Source: Agrobacterium fabrum str. C58
GTDB taxonomy: Bacteria; Pseudomonadota; Alphaproteobacteria; Rhizobiales; Rhizobiaceae
DNA length: 64,000 nt
Assembly: GCF_000092025.1 (NCBI RefSeq)
Contig: NC_003062.2
Location: 804,001 to 868,000, forward strand
Direction: 5' to 3'
Each line of letters opens with the position of its first letter. Position 1 is the stretch's first letter. Shown here in pieces: positions 26,917 to 35,732 of the stretch. A program made the position numbers and the translations under genes. The notes below the pieces were generated by a model. It did no database searches. It saw only the letters and a program-made list of their open reading frames with translations, and was not told the DNA's origin.

Positions 26917-27188
26917 TTGTCGTTGTCTTCAGCAAGCTTTTCGTCAAGCATAGCTTTCAGCTCTGCAAGAACGTCCTCGGCTTTGTGATAGACGCCCGTT
27001 CGCTTGGATTCTTCGCGCGCTGCAAGCCCCTGCTTGATGAACTCCGCCTGAGATTTGCGGATTTCCACCTGCTTGCGCACGGCTTCTTCCATAAATGCCG
27101 AAAGCGTCTCGCCGTCCTTCAGCACGCTTTCGGCTGCCTCGCGAAAATCCGCTGTCACCCGCAGCGAAGGAATTGTTGCCGTTTTCAT
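26913..27188 (-). CDS. Antitoxin partner of the ParE/RelE-like toxin
   Basis: 91 residues from MKTATIPSLRVTADFREAAE, starting at ATG 27188 with GGAAG upstream. An N-terminal ribbon and helix, LKDGETLSAFMEEAVRKQVE, suit a ribbon-helix-helix DNA-binding protein; the charged, helical C-terminus (AEDVLAELKAMLDEKLAEDN) should wrap the toxin. Order and the 4-base overlap are those of a normal toxin-antitoxin operon. The frame is open further upstream but without a suitable start signal. Confidence 0.8.
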   Translation of the reverse strand: MKTATIPSLRVTADFREAAESVLKDGETLSAFMEEAVRKQVEIRKSQAEFIKQGLAAREESKRTGVYHKAEDVLAELKAMLDEKLAEDNDK

Positions 27189-27334
27189 GGATCGTCTTCC
27201 TGCGTTGCAATTGCGATGCATAAGATCGGTCATCGGCAGTGATAAGTCAAATGCAAAACCTTGCAATCGCGGGCCTTGAGGCAGATAAACGGGCTTAACG
27301 TCTGCCGAACACCAAATCACCGATCCGGATCGCC

Positions 27335-28678
27335 ATGCCCGCCGATTACAAGAAGCTGAAGATGCTCCGCCGGTCCCGCGTTGTCTGGGGGTCGTGGCGG
27401 GTGTGGAGGCCGAGGGCGGTTTTCTGGGTTGGCGCGATTGCGGTCGGCATTATCAGCGTCGCTTTTGCCTGGGCGGCGGATCGCGCTCAGCATCTTTTCT
27501 CGGCAGTGACATCCGCAGGCGAATGGGCGTTTCTGCTGCCGCTCCTCATCACGCCGCTCGGTTTCACGCTCTGCGCCTGGCTTGCGATCTCGGTTTTTCC
27601 CAATGCCGGTGGCAGCGGCATTCCGCAGGCGATTGCCGCGCGGCACCTGCGCGACGACGCGGATCGTTCGCGGCTTCTGTCGCTGAAACTCGCTTTCGGC
27701 AAGGTGGTGCTGACGGTCGCCGGCCTTCTCTCCGGCGCGTCCATCGGCCGTGAGGGGCCGACCGTTCAGGTCGGGGCCTCCATCATGCTGCAGGCTGCCC
27801 GCTGGGGCGGTATGGCGCAGGCCAAGGGCCTCATCCTCGCCGGCTCGGCGGCCGGCATTGCGGCGGCCTTCAATACGCCGCTTGCAGGCATCGTCTTCGC
27901 CATCGAGGAAATGAGCAAGACCTACGAATCCCGCGCCAACGGCCTGGTACTGACCGCGGTCATTCTCTCCGGTCTTGCATCGCTGGCGCTGGTTGGCAGC
28001 TATACCTATTTCGGCACCAGTTCGGTCATGGCGAAAACGATGATGGACTGGCTGCTGGTGCTGATCTGCGGTGTCGGCGGCGGCGCATTTGGGGCGCTGT
28101 TCAGCGCCGGCGCCCTGCGTCTGTCAGCACGCATTCGCCGTTTTGCCCAAACCATGCCGTTGAAACGCATGCTCGCGGTCGCCGCCGCCTGCGGCCTTGC
28201 TTCCGCCGTCATCGGCATTGCGACAGGCGGAGCGACCTTCGGAACGGGCTATGAACAGGCACGCGCCGCAATCGAAGGTGAGGCTGCGCCGGCCTTCTTC
28301 TTCATCGAAAAGCTGGCGGCGACGTTTCTCGCCATGATGTCGGGCATTCCCGGCGGTATCTTCGCGCCGTCGCTGTCGGTGGGTGCCGGTTTCGGCAGCA
28401 CCATGGCCGGCCTGCTCGGCACCAGCATCGGCCTTGGCGCCATCGTCGGCATGGCGGGATATTTCGCCGGCGTCGTGCAGGCGCCGATGACCGCCTTTGT
28501 CATCATCCTTGAAATGACCGGCAATCATGAAGGCGTCATTCCCATCATGGTTGCGGCAATGCTCGGATATCTGACCTCGCGTCTTTTCTCGCGGGAGCCG
28601 CTTTATCACGGCCTGTCGCGGGTCTTCATTGCCCAGAGCATCCGCGCCCGGCGCGCCGCTCAGGCCAGCGAAACGTAA
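27335..28678 (+). CDS. ClC-family chloride channel or H+/Cl- antiporter
   Basis: 447 residues with about ten or more hydrophobic segments. Selectivity-filter motifs are clear: GGSGIPQAIA near residue 90, GREGPTVQVG near 137 and GIFAPSLSVGAG near 340. The glutamate in GREGP is the gating residue and is kept, which is compatible with H+-coupled exchange as in ClcA. YAGVVQAP-like FAGVVQAPMTAF near the end is also typical. No cytoplasmic CBS domains follow, so it is the short bacterial form. Single gene. Confidence 0.88.
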   Translation: MPADYKKLKMLRRSRVVWGSWRVWRPRAVFWVGAIAVGIISVAFAWAADRAQHLFSAVTSAGEWAFLLPLLITPLGFTLCAWLAISVFPNAGGSGIPQAIAARHLRDDADRSRLLSLKLAFGKVVLTVAGLLSGASIGREGPTVQVGASIMLQAARWGGMAQAKGLILAGSAAGIAAAFNTPLAGIVFAIEEMSKTYESRANGLVLTAVILSGLASLALVGSYTYFGTSSVMAKTMMDWLLVLICGVGGGAFGALFSAGALRLSARIRRFAQTMPLKRMLAVAAACGLASAVIGIATGGATFGTGYEQARAAIEGEAAPAFFFIEKLAATFLAMMSGIPGGIFAPSLSVGAGFGSTMAGLLGTSIGLGAIVGMAGYFAGVVQAPMTAFVIILEMTGNHEGVIPIMVAAMLGYLTSRLFSREPLYHGLSRVFIAQSIRARRAAQASET

Positions 28679-28682
28679 TGGC

Positions 28683-29480
28683 TTACGCCCGGATTCCCGC
28701 GACGCCGAAATAACCGAGCCCCGGTATCTTAATTCCCGGCTGGACGAAATCGATGCCGGCGACGAGACCGAGGAAATTGACCTCGAAACCGCTGCGCGCG
28801 CCGGCCGAAACGCCGAACAGCCCGCCAAGGGAGACGCTTGCATCCTTCCAGTCATCGGCAATGTGGTAAAACGCGCCGTCCGGCAGATAGTCGCGGCCGA
28901 CCGCATCCGGCGGCAGCACGACGCCCAGTTCCGGCACGCTGCGCAGCACATGGGCAACGAAGGTGTTGGAGTTGGGGCCGGGATAGATGCGATAACCACC
29001 CGGCTTGCCATAGGGATAGTCGGCGATTGCTTTTTCGATTTTCGGGATGAGCTTTTCCGCCGCCGCGCCGTGAATGGCCACCACCTGACGCGGCGTGTTG
29101 GAATACCAATAAGCGTCAGCCGCATACCCGTTATGGCGGATCGGCGTGCCCCAGCCCACCTTGTCATACCGGTCATAGGCGGTGGCACCAGGCTTCTTCA
29201 GCACGACCCAGGCATGGCTGGCGACGGACCCCTTGAAGCCGCCGGTCATGGCGGAAAAGACGTAGATGGCGGCTTGCCCGTCGCTCGACGCTGGCGGCAG
29301 CATGCCAGAGGACGACCATCTGGCGGCGTTCCAGCCGCGCGGATGGTCCTTCATGGCCCATAGACCGGCCGATGCCAGCGCGGGCAGCAGATAGATAACG
29401 GCAATCGCCAGCAGCAGACGTTTCGCAAATTTCACTGATAGCCCCGTGCATCGAAAAATCAGTTGCGGTATCAACGACAT
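28683..29480 (-). CDS. DUF3750 family protein
   Basis: 265 residues from MSLIPQLIFR (29480). One N-terminal membrane anchor (about 20-40, LLLAIAVIYLLPALASAGLW). The soluble part has HAWVVLKKPG, YDKVGWGTPI, YPYGKPGGYRIYPGPNSNTF and LPPDAVGRDYLP, the conserved DUF3750 blocks. The His/Cys-hydrolase-like pattern (SHAWV, SNTFV) hints at an NlpC/P60-like fold, but no function is established. It is convergent with the ClC gene, ending four bases from it, and divergent from the asparaginase gene, whose start lies 28 bases away. Confidence 0.75.
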   Translation of the reverse strand: MSLIPQLIFRCTGLSVKFAKRLLLAIAVIYLLPALASAGLWAMKDHPRGWNAARWSSSGMLPPASSDGQAAIYVFSAMTGGFKGSVASHAWVVLKKPGATAYDRYDKVGWGTPIRHNGYAADAYWYSNTPRQVVAIHGAAAEKLIPKIEKAIADYPYGKPGGYRIYPGPNSNTFVAHVLRSVPELGVVLPPDAVGRDYLPDGAFYHIADDWKDASVSLGGLFGVSAGARSGFEVNFLGLVAGIDFVQPGIKIPGLGYFGVAGIRA

Positions 29481-29508
29481 AAAATCAGAATTTTTTGAGG
29501 CTGAGAGA

Positions 29509-30507
29509 ATGAACAATTCCGTTACCGTCGAAGTGACCCGCGGCAATCTCGTGGAAAGCCGCCATCAGGGTCTTGCCGTGGTGGTGGATGGCGATGGCGG
29601 GGTGCTGTTTTCGGCCGGCGATATTGAGCGCGGGATCTTCCCGCGTTCCGCCTGCAAGGCCATGCAGGCGCTGCCGCTGGTGGAGAGCGGTGCGACGGAT
29701 GCCTACGGTTTCGGCAACCGCGAACTGGCGCTGGCTTGCTCTTCCCATTCCGGTGAAGACGCCCACGCGGAACTCGCCGCCGCCATGCTTGCGAAAGCGG
29801 GCCGGGATGTCGACACGCTGGAATGCGGCGCGCACTGGTCGTCGGACCAGAAAACCATCATTCATCAGGCCCGCACGCTGGAAAAGCCGACGGCGCTTCA
29901 CAATAATTGCTCCGGCAAACATTCCGGCTTCATTTGCGCCTGCTGCCATACCGGCACGGATCCCAAAGGCTATGTCGGTTACGATCATCCTCTGCAGCGG
30001 CAAATCCGCGCCACGATGGAGAGCCTGACGGGCGCGGCGCTCGGCCATGACAATTGCGGCGTGGATGGCTGCTCCATTCCCACCTATGCCGTGCCGCTCA
30101 AGGGGCTGGCGCATGGTTTCGCCAAAATGGCGACGGGCAGGGGGCTCGAGGCAGAACGCGCGAAAGCCTCGCGCCGCCTCATCGAGGCCTGCATGGCCGA
30201 ACCTTTTTACGTGGCAGGCACGGGTCGCGCCTGCACGAAGCTGATGCAGATCGCGCCCGGCAAGATTTTCGCCAAGACCGGAGCGGAAGGCGTTTTCATC
30301 GCCGCCCTGCCGAATCAGGGGATTGCCATGGCGGTGAAATGCGAAGACGGCACGACACGCGCGGCAGAAGCCATGGTCACGGCCTTGCTTGCCCGCTATT
30401 TTGATGACGGCAGTGCCGAGCAGCAGGCTTTAAAAGGCATGGCGAACCGCCAGATGCGCAACTGGAACGGCATCCATGTCGGCGATATCAGCGTTATCGG
30501 GCTTTAA
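29509..30507 (+). CDS. ansA: Rhizobial-type L-asparaginase (asparaginase II family)
   Basis: 332 residues from MNNSVTVEVTRGNLVES. Hydrolyses asparagine to aspartate and ammonia. This is the thermolabile family described from Rhizobium etli, unrelated to E. coli AnsA/B. FPRSACKAMQ holds the Ser47-x-x-Lys50 pair of the beta-lactamase-like fold, CSSHSGED and NNCSGKHSGF the other conserved serine and cysteine, and DGCSIPTYAVPLKGLAHGFA the metal/cysteine region. The start is preceded by GAGGCTGAGAG. Single gene, divergent from DUF3750. Confidence 0.9.
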   Translation: MNNSVTVEVTRGNLVESRHQGLAVVVDGDGGVLFSAGDIERGIFPRSACKAMQALPLVESGATDAYGFGNRELALACSSHSGEDAHAELAAAMLAKAGRDVDTLECGAHWSSDQKTIIHQARTLEKPTALHNNCSGKHSGFICACCHTGTDPKGYVGYDHPLQRQIRATMESLTGAALGHDNCGVDGCSIPTYAVPLKGLAHGFAKMATGRGLEAERAKASRRLIEACMAEPFYVAGTGRACTKLMQIAPGKIFAKTGAEGVFIAALPNQGIAMAVKCEDGTTRAAEAMVTALLARYFDDGSAEQQALKGMANRQMRNWNGIHVGDISVIGL

Positions 30508-30644
30508 ATAACCTTTGACGCGGCCGTTTACCGGCACGATGATGCGGTGTCCTGCGTGTGATGGCTATCCCATGGCCGCCGGCAGGCGCGGCGTCCGCAT
30601 GGGAAACAGGTGGGCGCTCTCATTGCTTTGGAGGTCGCATATCC

Positions 30645-31265
30645 ATGTTCACACTGTTTTTCTCCCCCGGTTCCTGCTCCCGCGCCAGCCATATCGTGCT
30701 TGAGGAATCCGGCCTGCCTTACAAGGCCCACCGCGTCAATTTCGCGGAGGGCGAGCAGCGCTCCGAGGCATTTCTGAAGATCAATCCCAAGGGCCGCGTG
30801 CCGGCACTGGCCACGGCGAGCGGCGTGCTGACGGAAACACCCGCCATCCTCGCCTTCATCGCCCAGATGGCGCCCGAGAAGAAGCTGGCGCCGCTTGACG
30901 ATCCCTTCGAATTCGCGCTGATGCAGTCCTTCAATGCCTTCATTTCCTCCACCGTCCACGTTGCCCACGCCCATGGCCGGCGCGGCAGCCGCTGGGCGAA
31001 TGAGGATAGCTCGCTTGCGGACATGAAGGCCAGGGTGCCGAAAAATATGGGCGAGTGCTTCGAGCTGATCGAGCACGGCATGCTGCACGGCCCATGGGTT
31101 CTGGGCACGGCCTATTCGGTGGCCGATCCCTATCTCTTCGTCATGTCCGGCTGGCTGGAAAGCGATGGTGTGGATATTGCCCGCTTCCCGAAAGTGCACG
31201 ACCACTTCCGCCGCATGAACGACCGCCCGGCGGTGCAGCGGGCGCTGGAGGGGGAGAGAGGCTGA
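30645..31265 (+). CDS. Glutathione S-transferase family protein
   Basis: 206 residues from MFTLFFSPGSCSRASHIVLE. A thioredoxin-like N-terminal domain with the serine/cysteine-rich first turn and LKINPKGRVPALATASGVLTETPAI, whose cis-Pro and Thr-Glu-Thr bind glutathione. The helical C-terminal domain ends SVADPYLFVMSGWLE. It belongs to the beta/GstA-like group by motif style. GGAGG lies ten bases before the ATG. Single gene; the next GST at 31.5 kb is on the other strand and only distantly similar. Confidence 0.87.
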   Translation: MFTLFFSPGSCSRASHIVLEESGLPYKAHRVNFAEGEQRSEAFLKINPKGRVPALATASGVLTETPAILAFIAQMAPEKKLAPLDDPFEFALMQSFNAFISSTVHVAHAHGRRGSRWANEDSSLADMKARVPKNMGECFELIEHGMLHGPWVLGTAYSVADPYLFVMSGWLESDGVDIARFPKVHDHFRRMNDRPAVQRALEGERG

Positions 31266-31341
31266 GCGTGCGATAGGCAAACAAAATTCCAAGCTGGCTC
31301 CGTCGCTAACGTGCCTGCCTTCTCGAGAAGGGGCTGCCTTT

Positions 31342-31461
31342 CCCTCATCCCTGTGCTTGTCACAGGGATCCAGCCAGCCCAAGTCCTTGGGCTGGGAAAG
31401 GGTCTCTCCGCCGCGCAGACGCGCGTCGGCTGGATTCCTGTGACGAGCACAGGAATGAGGG
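31342..31461. repeat. 120-base palindromic repeat, copy 1 (VTGIQP-type)
   Basis: Outer arms CTCATCCCTGTGCTTGTCAC and its near-complement close around the inner hairpin CAGCCCAAGTCCTTGGGCTG and a GCGCAGACGCGCG segment. The same element is at 34486-34602 and 58891-59009 and, degraded, at 18562-18640. Any frame through it yields VTGIQP-like peptides that are not real proteins. Confidence 0.85.
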
Positions 31462-31494
31462 CGCAGAGAGTGTGCCGGCGGAGTTTTCTCTCGT

Positions 31495-32154
31495 TTACGC
31501 TGCCTCGGCCGTCCGGCTGTCCCACATGGACTTGAACGCCGTGCGCGCCTGGCAACGGGCGAGCCAGGCTTTCAGCGCCGGATGGGCATCGAACAGCGGC
31601 TGGTGGCCCTGCGCGTAACGAACGATTTCCGCCACATTGAGATCGGCCACGGTGAAGCGGTCGCCCACCAGATAATCATGCGTGGCAAGATGCTGTTCCA
31701 GCACCCGCAAGGGGCGTTTCAGCAGACGCGCGGCGACATCGATCACTGCCTTGCCGGCGTCGCTTTCCGCAAGGCCTTCGGCGATGGCGGAAGAAATCTT
31801 CAGCGAATTCGTTTCGATTTCAGTGGCAGCGAAGAAGGACCATTGCAGCATCGCCGCATCTTCCTTCAGATCGACCGGGGCGAGCGGCCCGCCATATTTG
31901 CGGGCGAGATAGAGATTGATGGCCATGGATTCGTAAAGCACCATGCCGTCATCCTCGATGCAGGGAATGGTGCCCATCGGGTTGACGGCGAGAAATGCCG
32001 GCGACAGCGTGTTGAGCGGCGCATCAGTGGCGAGCGGATCGGCAAGGCGGCGGGCCTGAATGACAGGCACATGCTTGAATTCTATGCCGAGTTCAGCAGC
32101 CAGCCACAATGTGCGCGTGGCGCGGGAACGGTACACACCGTAAATCGTCAACAT
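31495..32154 (-). CDS. Glutathione S-transferase family protein
   Basis: 219 residues. [21 protein letters not shown] is the thioredoxin-like start with Ser/Arg in place of a catalytic cysteine. [20 protein letters not shown] and [16 protein letters not shown] bind glutathione. The C-terminal helical domain includes [15 protein letters not shown]. It follows the Gtt/zeta-like organisation, but the substrate is unknown. Single gene; the repeat element lies 34 bases beyond its stop. Confidence 0.87.
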   Translation of the reverse strand: MLTIYGVYRSRATRTLWLAAELGIEFKHVPVIQARRLADPLATDAPLNTLSPAFLAVNPMGTIPCIEDDGMVLYESMAINLYLARKYGGPLAPVDLKEDAAMLQWSFFAATEIETNSLKISSAIAEGLAESDAGKAVIDVAARLLKRPLRVLEQHLATHDYLVGDRFTVADLNVAEIVRYAQGHQPLFDAHPALKAWLARCQARTAFKSMWDSRTAEAA

Positions 32155-32238
32155 CGAAATTACCCCTTGAAACCTGTTCGATCGCCGGCACGTTACGGTC
32201 TCGTCGTTGTAAAGTGAAGTTGTGGATGTCAGGGGTAA

Positions 32239-32754
32239 CTATGATTTTTTCTGATCCGTGAGCACGTCCGCATCCGGCGAAAGCCGGTTTTCAAAACGGT
32301 CGATGAAGCGCTCGAACAGGCGGCCGAATGTCTCCACATCCTCTGCCGGCCAGCCATCCATCACATCCTCAATGACGCTCATCTTGGTCCGGCGCATTTC
32401 CTGCAAAAGGCTGGTACCGAGCGGCGTGATTTCGACGATGCTGCGGCGGCCATCTTCCTGCGACACGCCACGTTTCAACAGGCCGCGCCCGACCATATCC
32501 GCGACGACCCGGCTGCCGCGCGAAGGGTCAATGCGCATGCCCTCGGCAATCGCACCCACGGTGACGTCGCCTTCGGCACGGCGCAGAATATCGAGCACAT
32601 CGATATGGGAGAGTTCAAGACCCGGAGCGAGCTTGGCAAGCGCCATTCGGCCGATGATGCGGCGGCCGATCATGATGCGCATACGCGTCATCGTATTGCC
32701 GATCCGCTTGATGTCCTCGGGCAAATCCTCGTTCCAGTCTTCCTCGCTCGCCAC
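32239..32754 (-). CDS. MarR-family repressor, probably of the adjacent MFS pump
   Basis: 171 residues if begun at GTG 32754, with AAAGGA ten bases upstream; the frame stays open to 32868, but that part covers the operator. The winged helix reads LSHIDVLDILRRAEGDVTVG, AIAEGMRIDPSRGSRVVADM and KRGVSQEDGRRSIVEITPLG. Divergent from the MFS gene with an 18-base palindrome between them. MarR repressors of this layout are usually relieved by the substrate of the pump. Confidence 0.82.
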   Translation of the reverse strand: MASEEDWNEDLPEDIKRIGNTMTRMRIMIGRRIIGRMALAKLAPGLELSHIDVLDILRRAEGDVTVGAIAEGMRIDPSRGSRVVADMVGRGLLKRGVSQEDGRRSIVEITPLGTSLLQEMRRTKMSVIEDVMDGWPAEDVETFGRLFERFIDRFENRLSPDADVLTDQKKS

Positions 32755-32827
32755 TCTCAGCCGTTCCTTTCGATGCCGGTTTCCGATCACATTTAGCGCT
32801 GATAGCACAGATGTCAAAAACTTGCCA

Positions 32828-32845
32828 TTGACATATATATGCCAA
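32828..32845. promoter_or_regulatory. MarR-type operator between regulator and efflux pump
   Basis: TTGACATATATATGCCAA is an 18-base inverted repeat with one mismatched pair, midway between the divergent MarR and MFS starts. A perfect AT-rich dyad of this size is typical of MarR sites and would control both genes. Confidence 0.65.
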
Positions 32846-32895
32846 TAGCACACAAATTGTCGCAGCAAAATCGCCGGAACTCAACGAGATTTTTC

Positions 32896-34425
32896 ATGGA
32901 TATGTCCACCGCCCCCGTGGCGCCGCTTGTGTCGGATCACCGCCGCAGGCTCATCGTTTTTCTGTTTCTGATGCTGGCCATGTTCATGGCCACACTCGAC
33001 AACCAGATCGTCTCGACAGCGCTCCCCACCATCGTCGGTGAATTCGGCGCGCTGGAGCGTTTCGGCTGGATTGGCTCGGCCTATCTTCTGGCGACCAGCG
33101 CGGTCATGCCCGTTTATGGCAAGCTCGGTGATCTCTTCGGCCGCAAATATGTGATGATTGCGGCGGTCGTCATCTTCACGCTCGGTTCGCTCGCCTGCGG
33201 GCTGGCATGGTCTATGGACAGCCTGATCGCGGCCCGTGTGCTTCAAGGGCTTGGCGGCGGCGGCATCATGGTGTCGATCTTCTCCGTTAATGCGGATCTG
33301 TTCGAGCCACGCGAGCGCGCCCGCTACCAAAGCTATTCCAGCCTCACCATCATGGCCTCGGGCAGTGTCGGCCCGATTCTCGGCGGGACCATGAGCGACC
33401 TGTTCGGCTGGCGGTCGATCTTCCTTATCAATCTGCCGCTCGGTATTATCGTCATCGCCGGCCTTGCTCTCATGCTGCCCTATCGTCGCCCGGCGAGACA
33501 GCCAAAGATCGATTATCTCGGTGCGGTTCTTCTGGCCGCCACCATTGCCAGCGTGGTGTTCTGGGCCGATAGCAGCGAACTGTTCGGCTCGCTGATCGCG
33601 GCCCCAAGCCTCGGCATCATCGCCTTTGCCGTCATCGCCGCTTTCCTGTGGGTGCAGGTGGAGCGTCGCGCGCCGGAACCCGTCGTGCCGCTGCGTCTCT
33701 TCAAGGACAGCACCTTTCCGCTGTTGATGATCGTCTCGCTGACCAGCGGCGGCATCGGTATCGGCATGGTCAATTATTACGCGCTGTTCCTGCAGACCAC
33801 GACCGGGCTTTCGCCCTCCCATGCCGGCCTGTTCTTCATCGCCGTCACCGGCGGCATCGTCATGGGTTCGTTGTCTGCCGGACGGCTGATCTCGATTACC
33901 GGCGTCTACAAGCCCTTCTCGGTGGCCGGCCTCACCATCAATGTCCTCGTCATGCTGCTCTTCACGCAGATGCATGCCGGAACGCCGCTTTGGCTGATCG
34001 CGGTGCTGATGCTGGCGCAGGGTTTCGCCGTCGGCCTCGGCCAGCAGGCACCCATCATCGGCGTACAGAACTCCGCTCCGAAGGCCGATATCGGCGCGGC
34101 AAGCGGCGCGGTGACCCTGACCCGCATGGGCGGCGCCGCCATCGCCATCTCGGTCTATGGCGCCATCGTGTCATCAAGCTTGAAAGGTGTCGCGATCGAT
34201 ATTCCCGGTGTCGGCAGGATCGAGGAACTGACGCCGAAAATGCTCGCCGAACTGCCCGCAACCTCCCAGGCCGCCGTCGCCTCGCTTTATTCGGATGCGT
34301 TTACGCCGCTATTCTTCGCGGCCGCCGCCACCGCCGCGATTGGTCTTGCCGCGGCGTTGATGCTGAAACCGGTGCGCCTGCCGGCGGCGGTTGAAGCGAA
34401 GCCGGCGGAAGCAGCGGGAGAGTAG
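32896..34425 (+). CDS. MFS drug-efflux transporter, DHA2 family (14 spans)
   Basis: 509 residues from MDMSTAPVAPLVSDHRRR. LDNQIVSTALPTIVGEFGAL is motif D1 of the DHA2 group, GKLGDLFGRKYVMI motif A and GGGGIMVSIFSV/ARYQSYSSL near 120-150 motif C-like. Hydrophobicity suggests 14 spans. Such pumps export drugs or toxic small molecules with protons. Immediately divergent from the MarR gene, so control by it is likely. Downstream follows a VTGIQP repeat. Confidence 0.9.
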   Translation: MDMSTAPVAPLVSDHRRRLIVFLFLMLAMFMATLDNQIVSTALPTIVGEFGALERFGWIGSAYLLATSAVMPVYGKLGDLFGRKYVMIAAVVIFTLGSLACGLAWSMDSLIAARVLQGLGGGGIMVSIFSVNADLFEPRERARYQSYSSLTIMASGSVGPILGGTMSDLFGWRSIFLINLPLGIIVIAGLALMLPYRRPARQPKIDYLGAVLLAATIASVVFWADSSELFGSLIAAPSLGIIAFAVIAAFLWVQVERRAPEPVVPLRLFKDSTFPLLMIVSLTSGGIGIGMVNYYALFLQTTTGLSPSHAGLFFIAVTGGIVMGSLSAGRLISITGVYKPFSVAGLTINVLVMLLFTQMHAGTPLWLIAVLMLAQGFAVGLGQQAPIIGVQNSAPKADIGAASGAVTLTRMGGAAIAISVYGAIVSSSLKGVAIDIPGVGRIEELTPKMLAELPATSQAAVASLYSDAFTPLFFAAAATAAIGLAAALMLKPVRLPAAVEAKPAEAAGE

Positions 34426-34485
34426 GAACGATTGCACGAAGGTGTGTCGGTTCCCGCGTGCACTTTCGTCCGTCTGCTCGCTCTT

Positions 34486-34602
34486 CCCTCATCCCTGTGC
34501 CTGTCACAGGGATCCAGCCAGCCCAAGTCCTTGGGCTGGAAAGACTCTGACACCACGCAGACGCGCGTTGGCTGGATTCCTGTGACAAGCACAGGAATGA
34601 GG
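34486..34602. repeat. 120-base palindromic repeat, copy 2 (VTGIQP-type)
   Basis: Same element as at 31342-31461, with CTGTGCCTGTCACAGGGATC at the left arm and TTCCTGTGACAAGCACAGGA at the right. Inner hairpin CCCAAGTCCTTGGG. It lies between the MFS gene and the exonuclease gene, with 60-110 bases of ordinary spacer on each side. Confidence 0.85.
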
Positions 34603-34714
34603 AGGCGGGTGGCTCACCAGTTTCAGCCAAACAAAAACACCCCTGCGGGAAATTTAACGCCCGTTCCGCGTTATGCTCGCAGCACTTTACATTCGCGCGG
34701 GCGGCCCTATCTCA

Positions 34715-35731
34715 ATGAATATGAAGCCGGAACAGTTGTTGAATTCCACGCCGAAGGGGCTTTATTGCCCGGCGGGCGATTTTTACATCGATCCCGTGCG
34801 CCCCGTAGCGCGGGCGCTCATCACCCATGGCCATTCCGATCACGCCCGCGCCGGCCATGGCGCGGTGCTGGCCACGCGCCAGACGCTCGATATCATGCGT
34901 ATTCGTTACGGCGAGGATTTCTGCGGCAGCGAGCAGGCGGTCGGCTTCGGTGAGACGGTGGAGGTGAACGGCGTGATCGTCGGTTTCCACCCCGCAGGCC
35001 ATGTGCTGGGTTCGGCGCAAATCTCCGTGGAAATGAATGGCCTGCGCATCGTCGCATCCGGTGATTACAAACGCGGTATCGACCCCACCTGCGCGCCCTT
35101 CGAAACAGTGCCGTGTGATGTCTTCATCACAGAAGCCACTTTCGGCCTGCCGGTGTTTCATCATCCACTGCCGCGTGTGGAAATCGGCAAGCTGCTGACG
35201 TCCATCAAACAGTTTCCCGACCGCACCCATCTCGTCGGCGCTTATTCGCTCGGCAAGGCGCAACGCGTTATCCGGTTATTGCGCGATAATGGTTATGCCG
35301 ATCCCATCTATATTCACGGCGCGCTGGCGCGGCTTTGTGATTATTACGTCTCGCAGGGCATCGATCTTGGTGATCTCAGGCCCGCGACGCTGGAAAAAAG
35401 CAACCCCGCCGCCTTTAAGGGTGCCATCGTTGTTGGTCCGCCCTCGGCCTTTCAGGAGCGCTGGGCGCGGCGTTTCAACGAGCCGCTGATCGCCTTCGCC
35501 TCCGGCTGGATGATGGTGCGGCAGCGCGCGAAGCAGGGCGGTGTGGAACTACCGCTGGTCATATCTGACCATTGCGACTGGCCGGAACTGCTGGAAACCA
35601 TCACGGAAATCGGCCCGCAGGCCGTCTGGGTCACCCATGGCCGCGAGGAGGCGCTGGTACGCTGGTGCGAATTGCAGGGCATTGCCGCCAAGCCGCTGCA
35701 TCTCGTCGGTTACGAGGATGAGGGGGACTGA
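34715..35731 (+). CDS. Ligase-associated DNA exonuclease (MBL/beta-CASP fold)
   Basis: 338 residues from MNMKPEQLLNSTPKG (other ATGs at 34673 and 34721 are possible). TPKGLYCPAGDFYIDPVRPV opens the metallo-beta-lactamase domain; THGHSDHARAGH is the metal-binding HxHxDH, followed by HPAGHVLGSAQI and ASGDYKRGIDPT. The beta-CASP part includes GAYSLGKAQRVIRLL. Members process DNA ends and are always found next to an ATP-dependent ligase, as here: the next start is one base after this stop. Cytoplasmic DNA repair. Confidence 0.88.
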   Translation: MNMKPEQLLNSTPKGLYCPAGDFYIDPVRPVARALITHGHSDHARAGHGAVLATRQTLDIMRIRYGEDFCGSEQAVGFGETVEVNGVIVGFHPAGHVLGSAQISVEMNGLRIVASGDYKRGIDPTCAPFETVPCDVFITEATFGLPVFHHPLPRVEIGKLLTSIKQFPDRTHLVGAYSLGKAQRVIRLLRDNGYADPIYIHGALARLCDYYVSQGIDLGDLRPATLEKSNPAAFKGAIVVGPPSAFQERWARRFNEPLIAFASGWMMVRQRAKQGGVELPLVISDHCDWPELLETITEIGPQAVWVTHGREEALVRWCELQGIAAKPLHLVGYEDEGD

Positions 35732-35732
35732 A

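Noticed and set aside
31342..31461. Peptides of VTGIQP type readable through the 120-base repeats
   Set aside because: They arise from the palindromic repeat in any orientation and have no ribosome binding site or conservation as proteins.
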